Assembly (NCBI RefSeq): GCF_020382885.2
Contig: NC_058497.1
Span: forward strand, 18,282,330 to 18,346,329
Direction of reading: 5' to 3'
Length of the DNA: 64,000 bases
From: Scatophagus argus
Taxonomy: Eukaryota; Chordata; Actinopteri; Scatophagidae
Shown here: piece after piece, positions 1 to 14,765 of the stretch
How the letters are laid out: each line of letters starts with the position of its first letter
Position numbering within the stretch: position 1 is the first letter of the stretch
Made by a program: the position numbers and the translations under genes
The notes under the pieces: model-generated
What the model was told of the DNA's origin: nothing
The model's database searches: none
Seen by the model: only the letters and a program-made list of their open reading frames with translations

Positions 1-734
1 TGACTCTGGAATGTGGAGGGATTGGAGTGTCTCTGCCCTGAAGGTTTAAAACCGGCCTGGGACAGGAGCAGTTTGTAGGCCCAAGCCGGGCTGACATTAT
101 CTCTTCAACACCCCCAGGCTGTGAATAACAAGCTACAGAGTTTATGCTCGCTGGCGGTGACCTACGAGAAGACAGTGCAATTAGCCACACCTACATTTAC
201 ACCACACCTCCAAACAAACGGATGTTACCATAACAATCAGCTCTGTTTCGGACCAGTTTTCCCCTTCGCCTCATGCCGAGTCCATGACAATGCAACTTCT
301 GCCGCAGAGGGAGACAGCTGGGTGGTGCAGAGCTGGATGCTGTTGTAGCTTGCAGTCGAGAAGGGCATGGCGATTGGTATTGTTTCATCGTAGGGTAGTT
401 TGAAAGAATGCAAATGACGCTGCGACCCGCCTGAGGCTACATGGAACACAAAAACAACACATATCTAAAATCTGGCCTTGTCTCCGTTTAGTGTTTACAT
501 GTTTTGCTCTGTTTTCACATTAAAGCTAAAATAACCCCAACATTCCTTTGGTATAACTTGACCTTTTTGACCTATCTTTGGGGCGTGCTCTTGTTTTGGT
601 TTGTTTCTCTTAAATCTTTTTAATGTTATGTGAAGAAATATTAAGATCAAATGATTCCATTGACAAGGAACAGTTTATGGCATTAAATGCTAAAATATAT
701 ATAGACATGTAAGAACATGAACTTTTTAAAATTA

Positions 735-757
735 ATTATTATTATTATTATTATTTT
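735..757. repeat. (ATT)n microsatellite
   Basis: A short run of ATT units in intergenic DNA, seen directly. Confidence 0.8.
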
Positions 758-1844
758 TGCAAATACTCCAGGTTTGACTCTGCATTTTCAGCCCCTGTGT
801 GATCCTGTGTGGGAAGTCAAATTCTCCTGGTCTGTGACTGTGATTTAGATTTAGTTTTGGGAATAATTCTTCCATGCACTATTAAGATTTAGATTTATTT
901 CTAAAAATTTGAAGAAAAACATATTCAATGTGTAAGGTCATGGGACATTTACAGGGTGGTTATAACTGAAAGGGAATGCTGTCTCAACTCCCTTGTGCTT
1001 ACTCTCTCCAGGTCTCATTCTAAACAATTACTCTTTGCAGCTAATTTTCCCCTTTGTTATATGCATTTCATATGGAGATTAGCTAGCTGTGCCATTCAAC
1101 CCAGACCTGCTCTGGTGAGACAGCTCTGGATTTCATGATTTTTTATTACTGAGGCTGATTGACTCTAAATAACCTTTTACAAAGTACCACAAGTGGCAGA
1201 AAAACCTGATAATTCCAGACACAGATGGTGTTTATTAGAAATACTTCGAGGGTTGTGATGCATGCCTGCAATTTCTAAGCAGTTAATTTAGCCAGAAGTT
1301 ATAATCATAGATTACAAAATATAATATTTGATTAACACAGACCTACATGCTGGTAAAGTAACACCAAGTTTAAAAAGTGGAAACTTTTAATGAATGTGCT
1401 GTCACCAACTGAAACTGACCTTTCAACCCTATCTTTAATTGAAATGCCTGGCACTCCTTTATAATAAAAGTTTCTGCTCTATGAAGAGATTTTTTTCACA
1501 ATTAAATGGTGCCCTTCATACTAGTAAAATATACCCTGCAATACCCAGAGTGACTTTCTATCTCTGTATTTGTGGGACAATAAAATAAAACAGTACTGAC
1601 TGTGTGGGGGTTTTTTTGTCCGTATGTTTGTTTACTTATTTTGGGTCGTTGGAGCCAGCATCACACTCTGAAACATTTACACATTATCATTAAGGTAAGG
1701 CTGATCTGATGAACTTCTGATGATCCAAAGTTGCCCTTTAACACACCCGGCACATACAAAGTAATTCTAGTGGACTATACTTGTATCTTGTTTTTTTCTT
1801 TTTGTAAATACTTTATTTTTTATTATTGTTATTTTTTATCTTGT

Positions 1845-1941
1845 ATTTTGTATGGTGCACAGGAGAGAGAAAAATCCAGAGTCAAATTCCTTGTATGGTC
1901 ACACGTACTTGGCAAATAAAGCTGATTCTGATACTGATTCT
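1845..1941 (+). repeat. Non-LTR retrotransposon 3' tail
   Basis: The stretch contains the phrase 'gtcaaattccttgta', then 'ggcaaataaagctgattc' and short GATTCT-type tail repeats. This resembles the 3' ends of teleost LINE elements that finish in a short tandem repeat. Only the tail is present and no reverse transcriptase is nearby. The family assignment is from memory of the pattern. Confidence 0.55.
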
Positions 1942-3499
1942 ATTTACTTGGTGTCCCGCTTATGGCTTCTTGTAGCTGCTGATCTGAACTAACTTTGTCT
2001 GTGTGTTATTTGGTGTTTTGCAGATGGTGTGCAGTTGTTTTCTGGAGATTTCTCACTGAAAACTGAACGGTGCAGGTGGAAACTAGGTTGAAAATACTGA
2101 AGCAAAGCTGAACCTGCGTGAACCAGAAATACTCTATCAGGTGATACTCTGTGGGTTGGCATGGTATCCATTGTTAATATTGTAATATTACTATTTAAAG
2201 ATATACGTGCTGCCATATCCGTGGTGTAAAGACATCTAACGCTCATTATATAAACGTTTCACTCAAACTGATTCATTCTGCACTTGCCCTTCAAAAGCAA
2301 GCCTTATAATACTAAAATGGAAAACATTAAGGGAAATGTAAGTGCCTAAGTGAAGCATTATTAGCTTGTCAGCCTGCTGTCAAGCTGAATCAGAACATGC
2401 AACTTATCATCCACTGCAGAAAAAGTTTCCGCAGTGTCTGAGTCAACCATGCAAATATCAGAGTCATCACAGGTAAATCATTCTGCTCTAAAAGAGATTC
2501 AGCTGTCCTATTTAAAAAAAAAACCCATTGGTGTGAGGAAGAAATGTCTGAAATATCCATTAAAAGCTCTCCGTGCTTGTGCACTGCCCATTACAACTGT
2601 CGAATGTAAACCTCCTTCTTTGTCCCTGACTCAACAACACTTGTACCTCTGTGATAATCACGTTTCCAGAATTTGATTTATTAGTCTGTAATTTAACCAG
2701 ATTAACCTTAAAATTTCTGAGAGGTCAAAAGCAGTCCAAACAATCACTCAAATCTGTATTTTGATCCACTCAGAGACTGTTTGCTGCTGCAATTAAGTGC
2801 AAGCAAATGCATTTGCAAAATAAAACAAGATTAGCTGTCTCTAGCGAGGCTGGACTGCTCTCATGGTTAATGGGATGCTTACACCTCCTATGAAGATGCC
2901 CCGCCTGCAAGCGTGCCTGCTGTAACATCAGGGCTCATGTTACTGGTGCTGAATGAGTTTTTCCTGCAAATACCATATTATCATAGAGGCCTTTAAAAGA
3001 GCATAAAGGCAGTTTTGCATCTTCCGTCCCATTAGCTGCAAATCTTGTATACTTTGCTATAATTTACTGGCTATTTTCCAGGGCAAACCATATGATTGCA
3101 GATTGATTTCCTATCTTCCAGCCAGCCATTATATTTCACCCCTTTATGTAAACTATTAAAGTCAGCATGCAAAGATTTGAAACTTGCTCGCAACAGGCGA
3201 TCCATCACTGCAAACAACTTGACACCTTGGATTTTGTCAATGATATGTTTACATTATTTGATACTAAAGACTGTTTTGAAAAATGACTGTTGGTGCATTC
3301 AAGGACGCTCATGCTGTCTGATGTTGGCTGGTGAACTAGAGCTGAAACAAATAGGTGATTAACCTGTTAGAGGATGCACAGAAAATCAATCCATCACTAT
3401 TTTGATAATCAACTAGTCATTCAGGTAATCTTTCACGCAGATGGCAAACATTCACAGGTTCCAAGGTTTGCCAACGTGAGGACTTGATCTTTTTTATCC

Positions 3500-3810
3500 A
3501 TGCAAAGTGGCTTCAGGTATGGCAGTCTGTCAGTTTGGTCCACCACTCTGGACCAGACTGATATATCTCAAAGCTATGGGATGATTTGTCATGAAATTTT
3601 GCACAGACAATCATGGTGCCCAGAGGAAGAATCTTACCAACTTAAGTTATCCTCTGAATTTGCCCCCATGGGGTTGATATTTGTGGTTTTGAGTTTAATG
3701 TCTCGACAGTTACAGTCTGCAAAACATCATCCTCAGCTGTACTTTGTGGGTTGTGCCATTTAGCAAATTAGCTATCATGCTATACTCAAATTGTTAACAT
3801 GGTCGGTCTA
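3500..3810 (+). repeat. Dispersed teleost repeat fragment
   Basis: The run with 'catgaaattttgcacagac', 'catggtgcccagagga' and 'gaggttgatatttgtgg'-like wording, followed by gcta-rich sequence with 'gttaacatgg', matches a high-copy non-coding teleost repeat. A further piece of what looks like the same family is at 8,190-8,400. The open frame covering this part (3,500-3,763) is therefore unlikely to be a gene. Confidence 0.5.
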
Positions 3811-6800
3811 TTTTCACTTCCAACACGTTAAATACGACAGCTTGGTCAGTGACCCTATGCACAATATGTTATAATTTTATTTGAAATGTTTGTAAGACAG
3901 CTTTATTTTGAAGACCTAACTGGATGTTGCATAGTTGCTATGGCTAGCTGTGGAGAAACTGACACCAGATTGGTAAGTAGAGTATCAGAATTTGATGTTT
4001 AGGGCCAGAGACCAAGCTGAGCTGTAAGTGAGAACAACTTGACATGGTAAGTAGAATCTCTAACAATACACCTAGTAGGCTCAACTCAGGCTCAAGTGTT
4101 TAGAGTTTAATGGGTGCCAACACTGCCAGGTAGGTATGCAACATGCTGCTGTGCATTATTTTATTTTTGGGTTTTGACAGCTGTTTTCTGGAAAATAAGC
4201 AATTTTAGGACATCTTCGGTTTCAGTAGACTAATTGGGATTCAAAATAATCATTTGCAGCCCTATGCTGAACATTTACATAATTCAAAAAACAAAGAAAA
4301 ATATTCACATCACATTCTAGTCCCATTCTGATTTCCAAAAACAATACTCCAGCTCCTAATTGCAGTTTTTTTTCCTCTCTCTTCAGATGACAGACATCAA
4401 CTCTCACAGTGAGAGTATCAGTTCCCATTTTATCATAAATGTAAACCAAACACTGCCTGAAAATTAAGGGGAAAAAACACATTCACATGTCCAAAAACAA
4501 TGATTTGGAAAACAGCCAGCAGTGATCAACTCTATACGCTATAATAAGTAACCCGCAACCATCAAAAATATCAGTATTTTCCTCTAAATATGTGCTTGTC
4601 ACATTGAAGTGGTCTGTCTTACTTCCTGCCCGTTGGAAAATCAGTGCACAGACTGCATCGGGGAGCAAGAGGTGAGGGGTAATGCAATTACTCAGCGGTG
4701 TCAACCCTGTTTTCACTTTGTGTGTCTGTACGTATTGATAATGAGTAGGACTGCCTTTATCTGTCTCCAGTGAGACAACCTGGTTAAATCCTCTTCTTTG
4801 GTGAGCCTGATGTCCCTTTTCTTTCAGAAACAAGTCACATTTCATTCATCTTCCAGCCGCCTTGGTAACCGCCACAAAGACAACAAACCATTAATCTGGA
4901 CTGATACCTGGACTGCACGACGGCTTGTTCGCTCTGACAGACAAATGTGTGATATTAACCGGAATACCAAAAGTAATCCTTGTCCTTTCGCTATCAGAGT
5001 TCACTGAAGATGGTGTGAGGCGTTTGATATACCTATACTACAGTTCCTCTGTATGCAATACCTGCTACAGGTTTAAACGTCTTAACGTTGCTTTGAGCAA
5101 GTGCTTTGATCTTAAATCTACTTTGAGCTTTCTTGCTGAAAATCTTACATGAGTGCATTAAGAATGCATCATCTTTCACAACCTGGGTTGTATTTTTTTG
5201 AGGTTTGGCCATCGTTCATGTTGGTTATGAAACATTTCACTCACCACGTTTATTGCTGATTAGAAGGCCTGTAACATCAACACAGAATATCAGACAAGTT
5301 GTAAACCCGTCCCTGGTCTTACATTATCTTTATGGGGGCATTTCGCCAATTTTAAACCTCAAGATCAGTTTATGTGTTATGGACAATACACTGACTTTGA
5401 AAACCGTTGTAGATGTTTTCTGTGGTATTCGAGTTACTTAGCTTTGAAAAGCTTTCTAAAGTCTAATGGATGCTGTCTAATTGCATTAAGTGTTTTCTGA
5501 GGCCTGACCCATACCATGGAATAAAAGTCAGGTTATTTCAGCCTCTGCTTCATCAGTTGTGGATATTTTTTAAAAAAAAAAAAATAAATAAATAAAAAAA
5601 CCCCACCAGACTAAATCACTGAAGTATCCCCTTAAACACGTCTCCATCCATGGAGGATCACTGGAGGCGGGGGCTGTCCAAATTAGCTTTTGTAACCCTA
5701 CAAAACTCACAAAATCCATTATATCATAGTAAACATTAAAAATCCAATCTTTGGCTATATAAAAAGAGGTGCCCACCCAAATGCCCGTGCATAACTGTAT
5801 GGCTGCTCTATCCCCAACAAAGAACATTATGTTTATATTCTACTAATATGCAACAGCTGATACATTTTGACAGAAATATAATTTCACTCAAGTTAAATGT
5901 TATAATCGACATAATGAGGAAATATTTATGATGAAAAATGTCTGCCAAGTAGCAAAATACAATCCCCCCCCCGACATATTTCATTTGCTTTCCTGACAAT
6001 ATTTGTCTGTACCAACTTAATTCTGATTAATGTGTTCGGTGGTTTGGTTTAGTAGTTGGAAAATTTGACAAAGATTGTGATCAGAGTTAAATATTTAATT
6101 TAATACAAGAAGGGGCAACTTTGAACTCTGAACGTCCACCATCCATCCCAGTCATCTCCCTCTGACCTTTGTGTGGCACAAGAGTGTAGAACTTCTTTGA
6201 CTGGAAAAAAAAAAGATGAACTTACTATTCAGAAAAACAAATTAGAAGCCGATCAAGGATGTGCAGTTGTTAATAAAGTTGTTTGGAAGTGAAAAGAAAG
6301 GTGAACTTACTCGAACTGTCCTTTATAAACGTATTTTAGAGCCTGCAGAACCAATTTTCCATATCAAGTTTGTCTCATTGAATGTAATTTAGCGGCCTAA
6401 TAAACAGTCACAACAGACACTGCAGGTGCATCCACCCTCATTTTCACTAGCTCATGTTTCTTGTCCCATGTTACCTTACTGTAGCGTTAGCACTGAGTCT
6501 GAGTATAATGTTATTGTAACCTTAGAGGAATCCTGACTAAAAACACCAAAAATACGACAGGCTGTAACCAAACACAATTTCCTTGAATGCCATGATACAT
6601 TATCTCCAGCAAACGATCCCCGGGGTGATGTTTGTGCTTCCAGGGAAGGTTTAACTACTGAGGCCTGCATGGCCTTTTGGCGCTTTTTCTCTCTCCAAAC
6701 AAGACGTCCTTGCCAACACAGGCCACATTCCTCTTACAAGGGTCAGAGGTCGGCTCCCCAGCCTTCCCTGCATCCTGACAGCCAGTACCCTTTCCAATTC

Positions 6801-8189
6801 AGTGAAGAGACCTCTATTTCCAGAGGCTTTAGTGCAACAATGACGTGCTTGTGAGCAAGTCCATCAAGTTTCCTGAGTAATGAATCACCGTCCACCACAT
6901 CCACATTCATCTCTCACTCGGCCGCTTGCGATGAGTCAACTGCAAGCCACAAGTCTATAAAAAATTAACACTATCAGTAGGAGATTAACCTTCAAGCCCA
7001 CTGAAACTACTGAGTTTAACATTTCATCTTTCATCTCTTTCACTTTCTTGAGAGGATGTCATGTTGTTCTTTGAGAAAACACTGACGAACAGGAAATAAT
7101 TGACTAAAGGGCTAATTCGATCTGATCCCTGATCGGTCGCTCGGTGAAACCAGTTCCTCATCTAGCCAGGAAATGTTTGCGATGACACACTTATTCTGTA
7201 CATGCTCATTTACATCTTATGAATTTATAAGTGGAACTTCTTTTTCTCCTTCAAATCAGTGGAGAATTAAAGGGCTGAGATGAGGCTTTGCATTTTGATT
7301 CTCTGACAGAGAGACCAATTAAAATCACTGGTGTTGTCCAGGGCTGCAGGGCACAGACAGACTGACACGCCGGGTAGAAAACAGCCCACTCTGGTTAATA
7401 TGAACCAACAACCTTTCAAACAAAAATTGCCTCTCTCACGTATCATTAGTCAGTGATGTTCAGCGCTTTCCAGGAAGTCATCTGTGATCCAGAGCTATGA
7501 TTTATATATGCTGTTTTCTCTTTACCTCAACCTGCCGCTCTTATTCTAACCTCTGTTAACGTTTTCCATTTGCAAAATTATTGTCAACATTCCTCACAGA
7601 ATTTGTCCAGACTTGTTGCATGCATCCTGCAGATAACAAGCAATAACGACAAGTGCAGCTACAGTAAAATCGATAGCAAGAGAACCAGTTTTTCCGCTTG
7701 GGCAAAAAGCCGCACTATTTCAAAACACGCCGTGGCTTTTGGCTCCAGCGTATCCTGTTACAATAGATTACAGTGTAATTATTTTGTACACACATTTTCC
7801 AGGGCGGATATGTAAGATGAAGGGAAGGTGAGAGCAGATTAGGGAATGAAGTGGTGATAACTCTGTGTTTATGTAGACAGAAACAAGACTACAGGATTTG
7901 TTGTAGTATCTGGTTATTTACCACCGCATTTGTTTATAATGTTTTAACTTTTTACAAATTGCCGTAGCAGTTCACTGCGTGACCATGGCAACCACAGAAA
8001 CTACAGCACGGGAAATGATTCAGGAGTTGAAGTATGTGAGTGCTCTGAATGATTCACTCCCACCAGCAGAGAACACATGTAGAGGAACATTACGTGAGCA
8101 ATATCAGCTTCAAGGTTTGATCATCTGGTTTGGGGCAACAAGTTTGTAAAACTTTCCTTTTGCTTTATTGTTCTCTCTTTAGCTAGATT

Positions 8190-8400
8190 TAGAAGAGTCG
8201 TCAGTCATGCCAGCAGCTCAGGTACCGCAGTACTTTGAGCTAAATGCTAGCAGGACCAAGCCAACGTGCTCATAATGACAATGCTAACAGGGCGACATTG
8301 ATGTTTTACATGTTCGCTGCTTTGGTTTAGTATACCAGATTACATTTGCTCATTAGCACTAAGCACACGCTGACACTGGTCATACAACTAGCTGAATAAA
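8190..8400 (+). repeat. Dispersed teleost repeat fragment
   Basis: The sequence 'actttgagctaaatgctag', then 'tgctcataatgacaatgct' and 'cattagcactaagcac', belongs to the gctaac-rich non-coding repeat common in teleost genomes. It appears related to the end of the 3,500-3,810 fragment. It carries no coding capacity. Confidence 0.5.
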
Positions 8401-9432
8401 TAAAAATCTGACTTTGTGGTGGCCTCAGATAAACCGTCTGTAGGATTCATCCTCCATAAATTTGTGACAACTAACACTGTATGTTATAGTAGGCCCATTG
8501 ATACTGTTATAAAAATCAGATATGGTGTCATTTATTTCAAAAATGGGCGATGTAAAAACATCATCTTTTAAAGGTATTTAGTACACATTAACAATGTGTG
8601 TCATCAGTATTAATGGGGAACGAAACATAAGACTGATCTATAGGCTACTGCTGTGAAATAGTTATGTGAATGCTTTTAAAATGATGATAAATTCTGGGTT
8701 TGTATTCCATTTAGCTGTTTCAGCGTCAGGCTTCTGGTGTTGCTAATGCTGACTCACTGTCACACTGTCACAGATTGCTGGGACACTTGAACAGAACAGA
8801 GCGATGTGTGCTTCCCCCCCCCATATGACATGTCAAAATGTCAGCTGTGAAAAAGAATAAACTTTTTAAAAGAACATAAGCCTGTTGCGCCTTTCTGTGC
8901 CGTGTGATCATTTAATAACTGCGGGGTAATTTTAAAAAGTACTAATGGTGCAATTAATTTTAGAATGTAAATTGATTACTGCTATTGCCTATTCTCTTCT
9001 ACATACTATTTCGTACGCAGTAAATAGTTTAAAGGCACGTATTATTTATAAATCATTTTAAGTGTAAATTGCAGGCTTTAATCTATAACTATGTATTCTT
9101 ATTTATTGTATTGCTTTATGGGAGAAACCTTCACTATTAATTATTAAAGTTTGCCTCCAGCCAAAGATTTTTCTTTTTGTTCTTGCAGCTGAATGTTTGA
9201 GCTTCGCTGTCTGGTGTGAAAAAGAAAAACAGGATTTGTGACATCTCGAATAGTGAAGCAGGAGACATCTTGTGTTCAGCAGCTAACCTGTGAAATGGAA
9301 AATGTTTTGTAGTTTCTAGTGCAGGAGAAGTAATAGATGCAATTGTAAAGATTTTAATGCAAAGATTATACTTTTTTTTTTGCAAACGCCATGTCAGACA
9401 CACATTAGATGTTTTTTATGTATGCCTTAATT

Positions 9433-9434
<2 letters not shown>

Positions 9435-9470
<36 letters not shown>
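9435..9470. repeat. (TG)18 microsatellite
   Basis: An uninterrupted run of TG dinucleotides, seen directly; probably polymorphic in length. Confidence 0.95.
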
Positions 9471-9473
<3 letters not shown>

Positions 9474-9792
9474 TACTGAAGGACTGACAGTAAAACGTTT
9501 ACCATGTTGTCCCTCTAAACTGCATCACAGCTATACTGACTGATCAGGATGTAACATCAGCTGGCCAAACTCTTGTCTGTTACGTGAGGTTATTAGAGAA
9601 ATAAACAAACAAAACTGAGCCAGCGTTGCAAAGTGCATGCTCAAAACTACCTTGACTGTTTGGGAATTTTTTCTCGTTAAGAGTCATATTATTCACCTTT
9701 CATACATTTGTTTTCAAATGCACTGACGCCTCTCAGAATATTGTGTTGTGCTTCAGGATGTTTTTCACATAGGTACGGACTGATTGAAAATG

Positions 9793-9811
9793 TATATATA
9801 TATATATATAT
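9793..9811. repeat. (TA)n microsatellite
   Basis: A short pure TA run, seen directly. Confidence 0.9.
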
Positions 9812-12339
9812 TGAATGAATCAGAGGGGGGAAAATCAGCACAGACAACAGCTACAGTAGTCGACTGTGATTTACAGAGAATGAGGAGCCATCCTCCATTC
9901 AAATGCAAATCTGCTGATGGAAGGCTTTTAAACATTTGTTTAGAATAGAGACTAAATGGACTTTAACTCCTGCCCAGTCATGCATTAGCTGGAGATAATC
10001 CAAATGTGAAAATCAATAAAAAATCTTTCAAAATGCAATGAATTTTGCTATGTTTTGGATTGATAAACATTAGCAAAACAATTGAGACAGGAACCACTCC
10101 CTCACCTTAAACAGCTCTCAGCAAAATGCAGGAGATATGGTTTGCTAAAAATGAGAGAAAACATGTCTGAAAGGATATAAATCTTTAATCAAACGGTGGT
10201 GATGTGCCTTGCCTGCAGCACTCACAGTGCCAAGCTGGAGAGCAGATGCTGAGATCTCAGATCTTGCTTCCCCCCAAAACAGGATAAATCCCCTTCTCCA
10301 GTACAAATGTGTCATGGGAGCGGCTCTCTGCGCACTGAAGCTGGTGTGTTTTGGGTTCCCTCTTCAGAAACTCCCACGGGGATCCTGTACTATTTCAGCA
10401 TTTTAAAAAGGGTAAGGAACAGGAGGCAGCAAAGCACATACTTAATCATTTTGCCACCGGTTAAAGATCTAAAACAGTCCCCATAAAAAAACATGCAAAA
10501 GTGAGCTTGTTTATTAAGTTTAGAGCCGATTGAGCATGAGCTGAATAAGAAAATGACACCAGAAATATATGTAGGTCTCATGAAATGTAGATTTTATTTT
10601 CACTCAGTCAAATTTTGCTTTGCAAATAGAAATTATACTTCCACACTGAGGTGCTATCTTATACAGATCTGCCATTTTAAAATGCAATTTTCATACATTT
10701 TATTGCAATGAATCTATGTGGCTCATTGATTACTTCCTGGAGTGCTAAACACAAGAGCATCTTTCTTCTTCAGCAGTTTACATTACAGGCATCTTGACGA
10801 TATATAGATTTTATGGTAAGTGCTGCTTGCAAAACAGGCATTAGAGCTGAAGTAAAAAGAGGAAGTAATTATTTATGAATGAATCAGATTGATGGCAGCA
10901 AGAGGTGGAAATTTCAGGGAGACGACTATGTGGTGCATTAGACAGTAGACATGGTTTCATATGGTATCAGCGAGGTGAGCGCCACTTGTATTACTCTTAC
11001 AATACACTCATGATACATTCATCATGGTATTTTGGCAAAGCAGAGGCACTTAGTCACATTCTGAAGGTTTTGTATAACCGAGCTCTAAAGCATAGAAACT
11101 GTACACGCTGACAGGCAGCCTCGACAACTCTCACTTTATTCCCCTCTGATTTTACTGCTGGTGCCATTCAAAAAATTGGACTTACAGGTAGAAAACCTCT
11201 GCGAATGTTCTGTCACAGACTCGTACGTACAAACTCACAATAAAACAAATCATAATTTCCCTTGGTTATGTAAAGAGTGACTTCAAAGAGGTTAACCGCT
11301 ATTCCCTCACTCCAAACCGTGCATGCACCCACAGGAGCAGACACATGCATGTAAGAGAGATGAAAAGAAAAAAACAAAATTATAGCAAACAAAAGAAGCT
11401 GTATTTCCCCGGTTATGCAAACATGCATATGAATGAGTGTACAAATACAATGCACATGTACAATGCAAAGTGGGGGTAGGAGTCATATATGGGGCCCAAT
11501 CAGCAGGCAGATGCTTTCAAAAAGAAATAGCAAGAAAAACAACAGAGATTCTGTTGCATAGTTTCATCGGATGCATAGTTAGCTCAAAACTCTCATTAAA
11601 TATACCAGACTATACAGAAACGATATGAAACCAAACAGAAGGAAACAATCGGACCGCGACAAAAGCAGACAGATGCTTCAGGTGGAGTGAGAAAAAGAAA
11701 AAGAGAATTTGCTGAATGTTTTTCACCTCATTGTGAGAAGCCACTCTTTCACAGTCTAACAGAGAGAAAAATGAGAGAAAGTTTTTTTTTAAAAAATGCT
11801 GATGAAGACAGAGGTGACAAATGAAGACCATAAAGCGCAATTCATCATTCTGCTCAACTAAAGGAATCAAATATTTTAATGTGTGAGAGAGTTGCGGAGC
11901 GTGTTATTGCTGGACAAGAAAACATTCCTACTTTGTCAATCTATGGACCATAATGGATATTAGCTATTATATCTGATGGTTATGACTTTATAGACACAAT
12001 ACATCAACAGCTTTATTGTGTCTACCCTTCCAAATATAGTATAGCATTCTTTACCCAGATAAATCATCCAAAAAATATGAACTGATCAATCAATCGATTG
12101 AAAGCTTAGAGGAAATGGCAACAACCGGATACAAACAGCTTTATATTACATTCCATTATTTAAAGCAGTGAAATAATTCATTGGTCCCACTAGAACAGCA
12201 CACACGGTGGTCAAAGTGCAGAGTGAGCGCCAGAGCGGTGCCCCTTACAGCTGGCAGAGTCAATGTCTTGGTCAAACACAATGCAGCATGAGGTCCTCTG
12301 GTTGTGAGGTCCATCTTGATGAAGTCCTTTATTTATTTT

Positions 12340-12510
12340 TGCAAGAACGCCCAAATCACTATTGCACAGTTACGCACATTCATACCTGGAAACTGCCCAG
12401 TATAACCACAGTCTGATCTGCTGGCCACTGAGCAGCGCACCCTAGAGAGACTAACCCTGCCGGTCTGGGGATTGAACCAACGACCTCCTCGTCACAGGCT
12501 CGAGGTTGTT
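12340..12510 (-). repeat. tRNA-like SINE fragment
   Basis: On the minus strand the sequence contains 'ggttcaatccccagacc', one base away from the RNA polymerase III box B consensus (GGTTCGANNCC), as in the T-arm of a tRNA. The phrase 'gccactgagcagc' also occurs here and again at about 52,098, so this is a dispersed family. I see no intact box A, so the copy looks truncated. Confidence 0.5.
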
Positions 12511-13596
12511 CTGTCCTGAAGAAAATATGCATCTTTAAACTTGTTTGTTTGATCATTTGGAGGTATGTTGTAGAGACCACAATGAAAAATAATCAGCAGC
12601 ATGCATGTAACATTTTATTATATATAATACTTATACAAGCAGCTTTAAGACCCATCCCATCTGAGCCCGACTGGTGCTGTTCTTTTCTTTATTTTACCCA
12701 TAACTGACTGTTAGCCCACTCTGCTGATGCAACACATTTTGCCTAAAAACATACTGGTAACACAATGTGATTTTTCCCAGGCAGAATGTTTCCACTAACA
12801 CCAAACTGTTCTCATGCAATTGGTACAGAGACAGACAGAAACCTTTCAGTGACTCACATCTGAAAATAACTGAATCCAGCTTTATGCTGAAGATTCAGAC
12901 AACAAATTGATCTGAAAGAAAGAAACCCATTAGGTTTTGGATGTGTGGCACAGCTCTGGACCTTTCTTGTTAGGCTTCAAAACAGTACAATTCTAATGTA
13001 CACTGTAGTAGAAATATATCTTTGACTACACTTCAGTAGCATGAAATATGGTAATACAGGACAACAGCAACAACATGTAAAATAATAAACATCACAGAGA
13101 ACTTGTGCACAGAATAGAGTAGTCAAATTCTGGCTTTAGCTTCCCATTAGCATTTCTCATCTCTCTCAACTCTTAAGAATGCAGCACTGCAGGATTTAAC
13201 TGAGAAGTGGGAGTCTGACTTCACTAAGGAGATTTATCAAAACCTTTAGTGCAGCTCTGTTTGTCACTGCTTTCCATCCCAGGAGTTGTCTCGCTCATCC
13301 AACTTAATCACTGACCTATGCAAACACGATGAGACGTCTACCTCACATTGAAATTCATGCAATTCCAGTATGTTCTGTACATCCTGCTGCCATACCAGAG
13401 AGTGCGACTGTGTGTGCACATCTGACTAAGCTAATAACCCACATTCACAGATTTCAAAAAAAATCACAGAGCATCCCAGTGTTTGCTTTCTGAGTCTTTG
13501 AGTCAGAGATCCAATGCATAATGAAAACGGTTGGTTCATTTTGCCAAACCTCTCCACCCACCCACCACCTCCCCTGTCTGGGGTCGTCTCTCCCCT

Positions 13597-13627
13597 TCTC
13601 TCTCTCTCACTCTCTCACTCTCTCTGG
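13597..13627. repeat. (CT)n-rich microsatellite
   Basis: A run of CT dinucleotides interrupted by CA, seen directly. Confidence 0.8.
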
Positions 13628-14204
13628 ATGTCTGGCTCCTTCTATGAATTATGAACCATGATCCCCACAAGCTCCCCCGTGGCCACAGATGGATTGGGGG
13701 CAAAGCCGCCCATCTGAGCAGTGGTGTCGAAGGGCATTTGTATTGAATGAGGGGAAGCAGTTTTTTTGCAAAGTGCTGCTTGTCCCCTTGCCCTCTGTGT
13801 ACCAGATTGGTGTCGGGTTAAAAGAAAGGCTAAATGGGCCAAAGAGTACTACATGTGAACAGGTGTTGTTACTGGTTGTCCCGACATGGCAAGAGTCAAG
13901 GATTTTTCTGGAAAATTATTTGATTGGCTTTTGATAGAGACAGTGGAAACCTGGTGTGAAAACTGATTGACTGTCATGCAACAAAGATGTCTTGCTGTGT
14001 TTGGTCACCAGGACCGCTATTGTAAGGTTGCTGCCAGGTCATTACTCAAATCTCAGACCATTGTGAAGCTCTTCATCCAGACCTCAGGGAGACAGAGTCG
14101 GCTTCACTTGTGGTCCTTGAAACGCTAATTGCTAATCGGCTGATTGCATTCCGGACTAGAAATAATCTTTCAGAAATTTCAGTGTGACTTTTTAACCCAC
14201 TGCT

Positions 14205-14537
14205 TTGAAATGGTACGAAACAGTCCTGGCAGACGACGGAAGGCAAGCATCTATTTGGATCCTACTAGACCTTTCCGTAGCTTTTGACACCATTGATCAC
14301 GTGATTCTCGTTGACAAGTTCAAACAGGGCACTGCCATGAAATGCCTACAAAGCAGGTTGAATTTGTTTGTTGGTACTGGAAATTGTTTATCTCCTCCAG
14401 TTAAAAAGGCTCTGCAAGGTCCTTTTCCGTTTTCCTGTAATGCTGCATGTCGTCTTTGGTCTTTGACTGAAAGACATAACCTCTCAATCAACTCTCACGC
14501 AGGTGATTCAGCTGGATCATCTGTTCCAACTAAATGA
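14205..14537 (+). pseudogene. Decayed LINE reverse transcriptase fragment
   Basis: The translated frame contains LLDLSVAFDTIDH, which matches the reverse transcriptase motif LLDLSAAFDTVDH of L2/Rex-type non-LTR retrotransposons. About 70 residues later INSHAGDS sits where the catalytic INCYADDTQ block would be, so the YADD active site is lost (YADD to HAGD). The spacing between the two blocks is much shorter than in an intact enzyme, so a large internal deletion is likely. The frame is a dead remnant and not a host gene. Preceding sequence (from about 13,970) may be more of the same element. Confidence 0.75.
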
Positions 14538-14765
14538 GCCTCAGGTGAAACATATTCATACTATTCATGACCTTCAAAATGAAATGTCACAGCTTAATAC
14601 AGACGAATTTCTGACTGATGACACATAATTTTGATAGAGCTCTGGGAATGGCAGTGACGTTTGGTTTGGCCCATCACTTTTGTTTTTCACGGGGACGTCA
14701 CATTCTAAATACACAGACAGCTTTACATCTATAACAGATTTCACTCTTCTGAAGAATTAGAATTA

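Noticed and set aside
4483..4845. 120-codon frame on the minus strand
   Set aside because: No similarity to any family I know, no splice partners nearby, and composition like the surrounding intergenic DNA.
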